Below, one piece after another: positions 54,998 through 64,000 of a DNA stretch of 64,000 bases. The stretch comes from Hirundichthys speculiger. Taxonomy: Eukaryota; Chordata; Actinopteri; Beloniformes; Exocoetidae. Made by a program: the position numbers and the translations under genes. The notes below the pieces were generated by a model. That model worked only from the letters and a program-made list of their open reading frames with translations. It did not search any database and was not told the origin of the DNA. How positions within the stretch are numbered: the first letter of the stretch is position 1; every line of letters starts with the position of its first letter. The stretch lies in assembly GCA_018398805.1 (NCBI GenBank), contig JAGFBZ010000863.1, positions 434,001 to 498,000 of the forward strand, read 5' to 3'.

Positions 54998-57139
54998 CTT
55001 GCTAAGCTTGATTCTGACAGTGTCAGGCACTGATTTTCACTCAAGACTCTCATTGGCCGTAAGTTCGGTGTAGGCTATTTTAGTACATTCATTGAAATAT
55101 TTACTTATCCGAACACAGCTGCAGCACCGATGCGACTCTTCGCTTCCGTGCGTTACAGGCTTGTCGAACTTTTTAATTTTGTGTTATTTGAGAAAGTCTA
55201 TGAAAACAATTTTGGGAGCTAACTGCTAATGTAATTTGTTGACGGCTTTAAGGAAGGTGATTAGACTTACAATGTCACAAACACACCCCTTCATGTTCAT
55301 TCAGGCTCATTCAGTCCCTGCTCGCTTCCTTATTCGCAGCTCAGTTCAGCTGCGCTGTGAAGTGAACGGGTCATCTACGTGATTTGGAGCATTCACTCAT
55401 AAGATTTTTTTCATCATTCATAATCCATGCATTACAGATATCCTACCTGATTAAAGAAATGATGCTTACAATAGGGCTATCATCCTGACAGTGGGAGCAG
55501 GAATGATTTTTCTGCATGCAAATTGAGGGCAGGGGAAAACAGTGTTTAAACCTTGACCCATCCATGCTTGATAATGGGAAAACAGCTATTGAGAATCTGC
55601 AGAGGAATTAATGGTTAAAGATTCATGTCCATACTTGGAAACCACACAGTTGAGTCACAATTTCCCAAGGAAAAATGGTCCAAGATCCCTCAACAGATGC
55701 AGTATGTATGAACTTAGCAAGGAACTACCCTCAAAGATTCTTGTCAGCTGTAAGTCACAAAGGCTTAGTGCCTAATTAATTATGAAATAATAATAATTTT
55801 ATCCACTTTTCTTATTTCATCTGAATGCATCTGTAAAATATCTTAATTTAAGTTAATGGGGATTTGCATTTTTCTTTTGGAAACAAATAAAATATAACGA
55901 TTTTGGGTCATGGTCATTTCAGTGGAAAAGTTAAGAGTTTGGTTTGATTTCATAAAGGGGGGTAATAATCCTGACCTTAACTGCGTATCAGTGTAACTAT
56001 CTGCATATGTCCCTTTGGCATTATGCCAAAACATGTTATTATGTGGCAGGGTTTTTATGTCACTGTAAAAACTGTACTTCAAACAATGGTGACTGAAAGC
56101 AAAAATCACTGGATGTAAGACCGGTTGTACGGATATGTGGGGAGCTAATAAAGCTTAAAGGCAGTCATTTTACCTAAATTACTGTATTGTAAAAGAGAAG
56201 AAAGATATCGGGGGATATTCAACATGGAGTGGCAGAGCTATGACAGCTTAACACACATACAGATTACTCTATGGCTTATTACATTATATATTTCGTTACA
56301 CAAAAGCTTCAAATTTTGATATAGCAACATCCACTTTAAAGACTGCATATCAAACACAACTGTTGAAATCTATGTCACTGCAAGTGCAGAAGCATTTGTG
56401 TAAGTGTGCATAAGGCTCCGATGTACTTGTGTTGATCTCACATGAAAGCATACATGAAACTGACCCTGCAAGAAGTCTACATCTAAACACTTTCCTTTTT
56501 TTTTTTTTGCTGCTTTCTAAATGCACCCAGGTGGGAATATGTACTGATCCTTCAATCAGCAGAACAACATGATTTCTCAGTCCTTTCCAAAACTACTAAA
56601 TATAATCATTTTCTGTTTAACCAGGACTTGGGGTGCTTAGGCTTGGTGAGGTATAGAATAAAAGTTTTTGATGAAGCTTAGGAAACGTGTAGCCAAAGTT
56701 ACTAATAAAAAAAAGAAAGAAAGAATAAAGAGCCAGTGAAGCTAGTAAATTCAGCTAATTGTCTTTGTAAGGCTGAAGCTAGGTAGGCTGGTAATTTTAG
56801 GACTTTTAGTTCTTATTTTTCAACACTATTATTATACTTTTTTTTCAAGTGTTGTTATTCAACTATATCAACTAAGTACAAATATTTTATTTGAAATTTT
56901 AAAGTCTGGATAGACTCCTAAAAGATTTAGACAGAGAGAGAGAGAGAAGATGAGATAAAGAAAGTTGGATCTGTAGAGGAATGGGGAGCACAGGGTTAGA
57001 GGAGGAGGGGGTGCTGTCTTTGATCTCTGTTCATGTCTGCCATGCTGTTTTCCTTCAAGGCTTCCTGGTAAGTTTCAGTAGACACCAGCAGGTCCACTTG
57101 CAGGGATTGGACACTAATGGATCAGTTAAAGGGGCCTAT

Positions 57140-57260
57140 TTTTTATGGCCAGGCTAAGTGTTATCATCTGGGGTTAAGGACACTGACCATGGAGCAAACT
57201 CCTGCCAGATAGGTACTCCTCAGCGTGATTACAGTAGGACCTTTGCCAAAGTAAGGAGCC
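57140..57260. promoter_or_regulatory. candidate conserved non-coding block
   Basis: Repeat-free text with motifs such as TTATCATCTGGGGTTAAGGA and CAGCGTGATTACAGTAGGAC. It lies next to the block at 57600-57790. This is suggested by composition only. Confidence 0.22.
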
Positions 57261-57599
57261 AATTGTGAGAAAGTGGTTTTCAGTCTGTATTTAGAAATGC
57301 TTTATTTATCTCACTTCCATCTCCTCCTCCTTTATCTCATTTTTATCTTTTCCTTTCCTTTATTTCTCTTGCTTTTTCTCTCGTTCTCTCTACAGGCACA
57401 CATCAGGGAATACCTTTCTAAAGCCTCCAGAATGCCGTTTGAAACCATTTGTCAACTGCGCAAGACAGAAAGCTGACGATGGATTCCAGAGGTTGAGGTG
57501 ACCCCTTTCATACAGCAGTTTATCCGCGGGACCTGTCAGGGCTGCCTGGTTCAAATATGATGCAGGGTACGTCAGATAAGGATCACAAAGACAGCGACA

Positions 57600-57790
57600 G
57601 GCCTCCTCAAGTGGTCATTCTCTGCCTGTGTTTTTGTTTAATGAGTGAGTGGAGGGCTGGATTGACAGCTCATAGACTCCCTCTAATTGAATGTGATAGC
57701 TACAGTCATTAAGTTAATTGGCAGCTGGTTTTAATCACAACCTGTCACAGTCACTCAAAGATTTTATGGCATAATTTTGGTAGTCAATTG
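57600..57790. promoter_or_regulatory. candidate conserved non-coding block
   Basis: Contains ATTGACAGCTCATAGACT (TGACAG, a Meis/Pbx-type core), CTCTAATTGAATGTGATAGC, and TAAGTTAATTGGCAGCTGGT, which combines a homeodomain core with an E-box. No repeat or coding signal is seen. Conservation was not tested. Confidence 0.3.
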
Positions 57791-58479
57791 GAAAAGCTCA
57801 GACTCACAGTGAATACCAGGTCTTTGAGGAAAGACCAGAGCAGACCTTTCACTTATTCCCCCTTCATCACTTCGTGTTAACAGCATGTGTTGTGCCAAAG
57901 TGTCACTACTGATGTAAAGGTAACATCGAAGCCTGATTTCACAACAGGTAGGGGTTGTTTAAAAACTTCAATATGATGCTAAAAAACAAAATACAGCCCG
58001 CTCTTCAAGCAGTATTCATTGACTGCAAATCTTTTGTTTTATTTTTTTCTTAAGTAAAGAAGAAACTAATACAAACAATAACAACATAACAAATTTTACT
58101 AGCAGGTCAGAAAATATCTCTGTCGGTCAGTAACATTAAGAACAAAATGAACATCAAGTGATTTTCACTTACAGATGAATCATTATGTATCTCCCACCTC
58201 TGTCACAGAACGTTATATTTTCCATTAACTATTAAGAACACATCATAAGCTGTACTGTTACACACAACAATTAAGGTTCACCATGTGAATTATCACGAGT
58301 CAGTCAGTGATAGTTTTACTAAAAACATTCACCAGACTGCCTAAAGTTATCACAACTGAAAAATTATTCTCAAAATAAGCATCCTCCTGTGTAAACAGCA
58401 TTTGGTAAAAATTACAACCTGTTTAAGGATGGCCTATCTGAGCTTTTATAAAAGTGAAACTATATGTTTGTTAATAATC

Positions 58480-58845
58480 TTTCCATCCATCCATTATTTA
58501 TGCCCACTTAATCCTATACACGGTCACGGGGACCTGCTGGAGCCTATCCCAGCTCTTTTCGGGTGAAAGACAGGGGTACACCCTGAAGATGTTGCCAGTC
58601 CATCGCAGGGCCACATATAGACAAACAACCATGCACACTCACAATCACTCCTATGGGCAATTTAGAACCACCAATTAACCTGACATGCATGTCTTTAGGC
58701 TGTGGGAGGAAGCTGAAGTACCTGGAGAAAACCCACGCAAGCACGGAGAGAACATGCAAAAACCTCAGCAAGGGCAGAGATTTGAACCAGGAACCTTCTA
58801 GCTGTGAGGCAACAGTGCTGACCACCAAGCCACCATTCAGCCTGT
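58480..58845 (+). repeat. ubiquitous fish dispersed repeat (most complete copy)
   Basis: Starts CCATCCATCCATTATTTATG, then GGACCTGCTGGAGCCTATCC, TTGCCAGTCCATCGCAGGGC, CTGTGGGAGGAAGCTGAAGT, AGAAAACCCACGCAAGCACG and ends in the block CTAGCTGTGAGGCAACAGTG ... ACCACCAAGCC. I know this as one of the commonest repeats in fish genomes. The 117-aa minus-strand frame over it (58544-58897) is a by-product. Confidence 0.85.
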
Positions 58846-59640
58846 TAATCATTGTTGAGAACAGAAATAACATAATAGTAACATGAAGAAACCACACACT
58901 GTATAAAAAGGATAATCTTCCCTTTTAAAACCACTCAATAAGTTGAGGCCAAAGTGAAGTGGTATTCAATACCTCTTCTGACCCCATTTTGGCATAATGA
59001 CCCACTCCTGTTCTTACATTCCTTTTTGGTTATATTTTAGCTTTTTATTTCTTGGTTTTGAAACCAATTTTGTCATGTTGACTTTTATTGCTCTTAAATT
59101 TATTTTGTTTTCTGTTACTATTTTATTATTATATTGTTGTGTCCAGCACTTTGGTCAGCTGCGCTGTTTTTAAAGTGCTTTTTAAATAAAGTTGAGTTTA
59201 TTTGAGTTGAGTAAAGATCTGATGTTCTGATAATAAAAAAAAAAAAAAAAAAAAAAAAATTTGTTGTGCTCATGAGTGGAGACTGTCTGGCACATCTTGT
59301 AGAACAATTTTGTCTCATTAGAGGTGCAGTTAGTTGTTAGGCTATGCCAGGGGCTGACATATGAACTTTATTGTAATACGCTGCCCCCATGCAGTTAGAA
59401 GTAGTATTGCTACATAGAGTGGCTTTAAAAAAAAAAAAAGTACACCAATTTATAGTGAAAGTGCCTTAAATCTGCATTCTATAGTATGGCCAATAGAGAG
59501 CAATTCTCACAATGACAATAAAAATGACAATAAAAAAGTGGATTTTTACTCCATTCTTTTATTCAGTAATAAATCCAACAATATTCAGTGTTCATTTTTC
59601 TTAGATAAAGTTTGTACTATAGACCATAAGAAAGATGCTA

Positions 59641-59668
59641 TGCACACACACACACCCACACACACACA
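59641..59668. repeat. (CA)n microsatellite split by a MITE
   Basis: A CA run that stops at the MITE starting at 59669 and resumes at 59844, then passes into TATA repeats up to 59882. Confidence 0.85.
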
Positions 59669-59843
59669 CTGGGGCGCCGAAAAGGGGGGGTAAAGGATAC
59701 GGATTATAGGGGCCCATGATTGAGGGGGGCCCAGAGAGGCCCCTAATGATGATCAAAAATAGCATCAACAAATTTCGCCGCTGTGTTGGGGGGCCCGGTA
59801 AAGATTCTTTTCATGGGGCCCAAAATCCCTAGCGGCGCCCCTG
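59669..59843. mobile_element. 175-bp MITE of hAT type with GGGGCGCC ends
   Basis: The left end is CTGGGGCGCC; the right end, read inward, CAGGGGCGCC. Inside are repeated GGGGCCC blocks (GGGGCCCATGATTGAGGGGG and CATGGGGCCCAAAATCCCTA). It sits in a CA microsatellite, so CACACACA flanks both sides and the 8-bp target duplication cannot be told from the microsatellite itself. No coding capacity. Confidence 0.75.
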
Positions 59844-59852
59844 CACACACAC

Positions 59853-59883
<31 letters not shown>

Positions 59884-60984
59884 GCCACTGTGACTCACAT
59901 TCTGTTAGCTTGAGCAGCTTTTTGACCTTCGCCATCTTTGTTTTTTGGAGCTAAAAGTTAACAGTCAGCATGGGATTTGACTGGAAATTGAGCATTCAGG
60001 GATTGAGCATTTTATGATTAAAAAAAACAAACAAATGACAACAACCAAAAAAAAAAAAAAAACTGACAACAAGCCAGTTGAGACTTTTCAGGAAGTCTGT
60101 ATACCTATCCCGTGTACTTCCCAATATTAGCTGTTAGCTAGCATAGCTGTGCTCAACAGAGTCAATAGTGTTTAAGCACAGCTGAGAGTAAGCAGCAGGA
60201 ATTTGAAGCGGAAACAGAAGAGGATGTAGGTTTCCATTAAGATCTGCTGGATCATAACCTTGGACGGGGGGATAATGAAGGAGGGTTGTCATCTTAATTT
60301 GTGCTAGAACTGAGTTTGGACATGACGCAATTTAGACTGAGCAAAGGCTAGCTTGGTCACATGGTCAAAAATACTGGATCTAAAACAGAAAATGCACACA
60401 ACATTTAAACTGCCAGAAATCTACACTGAATGACTGATGTTCATATGCAGTTTATTTGTTATTAAACGCTTTGCTCATTTCTCTACCACTTTTTTGGTGG
60501 TTGAAGCAACAAACTTTGCTAATATGATATTTGTACAGATGTCTGTTAATATAGGGTATTTCTGTCAAAGATGTCCTAAACTGCACTGGCAATGGTACAA
60601 AAAAGAAACATGTCTGAAAACACCTTTTTTTTTTTTAATTAAATCATTTTGTATAACACATCTGGTGGTTGGATAACATTCTCCTCACATTAACATAGCA
60701 TCAGAAGATAACTGCTGTGTCATTCAAAAACCAATTTAGATTATGCAGTTCAGAAAGAAATGTCGCTGATCTGAGCTCACTGTACAAATGGAGGTAACTG
60801 TGGGAAAATCATTTATGCATTTTTATATTGCTACAGCAATTATTTTTTTTCCAGCACTTCTGAGAAAAGACATATAATAAAACCCTGAAAATAAAACCTC
60901 CACGCGTTTTTTTTTTCTGCCACTATTTTTGTTTCATCTGTCAGTCAGAAATGTGACAGTCTAAATCTGAAAAAGCTCTTCCTA

Positions 60985-61330
60985 TTTGCCAAAACATCTC
61001 AGTCAAGTGGAATTGGGGACCTGTTGTAAAATAGCCAATAACACATGTTTCAAATTGGCCATTGGTTATAGATTGGTTTACGAGGCTGGCTGGTTATCGG
61101 CCCAGTGGCATTTCCCTGTGTTGATAAAGCACCAGGGACTTGTGGGTCAATTAGTTTGCCAGAGCTGAAATTCCTGCAGACAGCCAATTAAAGCTCTTGG
61201 CCCATAGTCATGTAGCACACTCTTCCTGTTGACGGCTCGTGCAGTTATTCTGAGCCTCCGGCAGCTCCTCACTCTGCCAGTGTAAAACCTTATTCTACAT
61301 CCAGAGCCATTGTAAGAGCGCTTCAGAAGA
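60985..61330. promoter_or_regulatory. candidate conserved non-coding block
   Basis: A repeat-poor, moderate G+C block with CCAAT-like and homeodomain-like sites (ACAGCCAATTAAAGCTCTTG at 61180-61199, TTATCGGCCCAGTGGCATTT at 61093-61112). It stands out from the AT-rich, repeat-laden flanks. This is an inference from composition only. Confidence 0.3.
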
Positions 61331-61930
61331 CCTCCATGGTTAGTTAAAAGTCGTGTGTGTGTGTGTGTTGGTGAAAGACTTACAAACTGTACAATGTAGT
61401 GACTGAGTTCCTTTTTCTAAGTCACTTTGAAGTGTATGCTTGAATGTAAATACAACATACGAAGAAATAAACAAAATCAAACTGGGTTACAAAAGGTTCG
61501 TGTTTTCAAAAGAACATCCTGCACAGGGATGATTGGAGTGAAGGCTAAAGTGGTGCAAAAGATGACAGAAGATGATTGCAGGGGATCGGTTTTCCATTCT
61601 CCTCTCTGTGTCTTTGTCAGAGCAAACCCATCGTCTACGCTGAGGAGAATAAACTTTTTAATCTTTTTTCTCTTTACTTCAGAATGCCACAAGCTGTTAT
61701 TATGAAGACCTTTGTACGAATGTGGGCTGCGAGATATTGTGTTAGTAGCGTGACCCAAACGGAGCAGAGCAGTAAACACCGATCTGTTGTAGGATGTTGG
61801 TGAAGGTTTGGAATGACTAGATGAATGCATAAGAGCAGCAGCTGAGTCATAAGAGGACAGTGATGTGTGTTCCAGTATGTACTAATCTTACTGTGTTTTT
61901 AATAATTTTCATAACAGTTTCATTCATTCA

Positions 61931-61966
61931 GAAAGAAAGAAAGAAAGAAAGAAAGAGAGAAAGAAA
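61931..61966. repeat. (GAAA)n microsatellite
   Basis: GAAA units with one GAGA interruption. A (CTTT)n counterpart is at 36658-36682. Confidence 0.9.
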
Positions 61967-62149
61967 CTTCAAAGATGAACTTTAAAGATGTAATTAAATC
62001 AGATTCAATCACACACACACATGCCTACCAGTAAATATATCTGTCTGTGTGCCAGGGGGCTTGAAACAGAAGAAAGTTGATTCATGGGATCACTACCATC
62101 CCTGCAGCTAAAGCTACATGCAAAACCACTTATGATCACTTATAACAAG

Positions 62150-62340
62150 TCCATAGACACCGTGGGCATCAGCTGATCCACGCCGACAGCCACAAGAAGT
62201 GGCACCCCGGGAGAACGGCCCTTTAAAACCCAATTATCCCATGGAGCTGGTGTAGTTTCAAAGGCCAACAGTAGAAGATGCTGGCCCTGATAAGGAGCAC
62301 ATGTGTTCCATCACACTTAATTGAAGCAGGGTTTCCTGAA
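62150..62340. promoter_or_regulatory. candidate conserved non-coding block
   Basis: G+C-richer, repeat-free text (GGCATCAGCTGATCCACGCC, an E-box palindrome CAGCTG; GGCCCTTTAAAACCCAATTA). It is neither coding nor a recognised repeat. Suggested enhancer-like only by composition. Confidence 0.25.
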
Positions 62341-63589
62341 AAAGAAACAAGCCTTTAGCAATTTCACAAAACAAACACCTTTAAGGACATAACAACTGTA
62401 TTTGTAATTGAAACATTTTTTATTTTTATTTCTTTTTTTTTTCTAATTTCGAATAGTCTTACACAATATAGTGAATTTTGTGTGCAAGAGTATTTTCCTT
62501 ATCCTTTTTTACTGGACATCATTCTGTCTTGGAGAGCACACCATGACGATAGGTTTCCAAACCTTCCCAAATTTGATTACAGGTCTCCTAAAGCCTCTAA
62601 CAATGCCGTGGCAAGCATGTCACTTACGGTCACAAGCCAGAAACCTTCTCTGTTTTATTTTTCCTTCTCTTTGCCTTCTTCTCATCCTCATAATCTGAAT
62701 TTAAAGACATAAGACCATTTTTTTTTTTTTTAATTAAAAACATACAGAACAAATTTATAGTGAGGACAAAATAGTACGGCTACGTTGATCAAAAAGGTAC
62801 TGGTTTGTTTTTATTGTCTTTTTGGGTTGAGATGTGCATTTTTAATTTAATTTTAGAAATTATTTGAAGAAAAGAAGGTGACAGAAGACTTGTAAATTCA
62901 TTTAGTTTGCCTTTTGTATCTGGAGTCACAGTGTTTCTACAAGTCTATTCCCATCATCTTTAGCGTGTATTTGCATTTGCAATTTCTAATTTACAGGGAT
63001 ATTATTACTTCTCTGGCACTGAACCCTTTTTGGGAATCCATCCCTTTAATGTTAAACCATGTGGACATTAAAGTCTTTCCTTGACTTACAAGACATGACA
63101 TTTTTGGAAACATACAACCCAGGTCAAAGATGGAGCTCATTAAAGGATTGCACACAACCACAAATTCACGAGAGAAAAAGGGAATAGAGAAAAAATGTTT
63201 AGTTAAGTCAAACTTCAGTCACAGGAGGAAGCTCAGCTTTGTAACTGGCCACTGGAGATGAGAGACAAAGACAGTCTTGTGCAGCCTGCTCCATGAGGCT
63301 CCCCTGTCTTACTCAGTTTATCAAAGGAAAATTGTGTTTGTTATCAACAACAGCTTTTACAAGCACCACGAGCAATGAGGGGATATGACTACGAGGAGAT
63401 AAAACTTCAAAATAATGCACACTCTGCTTTCTTCCCTCTGATGTTAAATTAAAACCACATTTCTGAAAAGGTCAGATATGATTAGAAGCTGCTGCAGCTA
63501 TTTGATCACAAGCTTTTTCCCCTGTTCACAGTGGCACCAAACTGATGCAGTATTAGTTGTTTTCTCATTTTATCATCGAGTAAATCATA

Positions 63590-63609
63590 CCCCCCCCCCC
63601 CCCCCCCCC
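63590..63609. repeat. poly(C) run of 20
   Basis: A homopolymer; its length may not be reliable in the assembly. Confidence 0.9.
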
Positions 63610-63689
63610 AGCCCCATTGCTCAGGCATTCATACTCCACTTTCAATTAGACAAACGGATATAAAACAGTTTCCACTCAGCCAATGCATA

Positions 63690-64000
63690 TCACCAGCAGA
63701 GCACCAAGAAATCTCAAATTAAGTTGCTTAGTCTACAGCCAAAAGCCAGGCAGGCAGAACTATTTGTCTCATTAACTGCAGTTTGTATCCCATTAAACCA
63801 AGCCAGGGAGAGACTTAATGACCCCACAGAGTAGCAAATTACAGAGTCACTATGGCAAACTTTAATTAGACTTTACTAACTGCCATCAGATTTGGCAAGT
63901 TATTTTAAAGTCTTATTCTTTTCCAAGGAAATCCAATAGACATGGCTTTAGCTCCGTGAGACAACTTTACACATCCCATAACTGGTCAATAATCCCATTC
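63690..64000. promoter_or_regulatory. candidate conserved non-coding block, reaching the window edge
   Basis: Repeat-free sequence with TTTAATTAGACTTTACTAAC (63860-63879) and GTCTCATTAACTGCAGTTTG. Homeodomain-like cores are spaced through the block. It continues beyond the window. No coding potential. Confidence 0.3.

Larger units (their letters stand above)
34291..64000. other. gene-poor 30-kb stretch
   Basis: I find no protein-coding exon chain here on either strand. Contents are transposons (hAT, Harbinger, Tc1), dispersed repeats, microsatellites and several repeat-poor blocks that read like conserved non-coding elements (separate entries). The frame ending at 57476 follows a good acceptor but resembles no known protein. 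Such deserts in fish often flank developmental regulators, which would lie outside the window. Confidence 0.55.

Noticed and set aside
57397..57476. Last exon of a protein gene (AHIREYLSKASRMPFETICQ)
   Set aside because: Good acceptor, but no upstream exons, no family match and only 27 codons; kept only as an observation.
58544..58897. 117-aa minus-strand open frame
   Set aside because: It is the complement of a ubiquitous fish dispersed repeat; similar frames arise from every copy.
61477..61830. 117-aa minus-strand open frame as a gene
   Set aside because: No start context, splice partner or family motif; opposite-strand frames of similar length overlap it.

Overview
This is vertebrate nuclear DNA, almost certainly from a teleost fish. 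It is AT-rich and intron-split, with GT-AG splice sites, AATAAA poly(A) signals, CA/TG microsatellites and many DNA transposons of fish type (Tc1/mariner, hAT, PIF/Harbinger), plus dispersed repeats I know from teleost genomes. There is no prokaryotic gene, operon or CRISPR array. Nearly all long open frames are chance or transposon remnants.

Three protein-coding genes can be assembled exon by exon, all on the + strand. (1) 1481-7101: the last eight coding exons of vps37a (ESCRT-I subunit); the start of the gene lies to the left of the window. (2) 10254-16786: complete nsmce1 (SMC5/6-complex RING subunit), seven coding exons, 245 aa, with a likely non-coding first exon ending at 9124 in a small CpG-rich promoter. 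(3) 27419-33439: a calcyon/NSG-family gene, best called caly, four coding exons, with a probable non-coding first exon ending at 23929 inside a CpG island. The caly transmembrane exon has one base too many, which breaks the frame in the middle of the membrane segment. The genes have unrelated jobs (endosomal sorting, DNA repair, neuronal vesicle traffic) and do not form a functional unit.

Layout: 1-1480 vps37a intron; 1481-7101 vps37a exons, with a Harbinger element next to a Tc1 remnant in one intron; 7102-8650 3' UTR; 9000-16790 nsmce1, whose 4.5 kb intron holds a 1.3 kb hAT element; 16.9-23.6 kb repeat-bearing intergenic DNA; 23.6-34.3 kb caly; 34.3-64.0 kb a stretch of about 30 kb without any gene I can recognise. 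This last stretch alternates transposons with repeat-poor blocks that look like conserved non-coding elements, which may serve a developmental gene outside the window.

I did not find an undescribed multi-gene system. The points most worth checking are the caly frameshift, the two hAT elements that keep only a BED-finger exon between exact 8-bp target duplications, the pair of Harbinger elements with dense subterminal ACCCGC-type motifs (one nested in another hAT), and the candidate regulatory blocks in the gene-free half. Everything was done by eye: family names rest on remembered motifs and no alignment was run.
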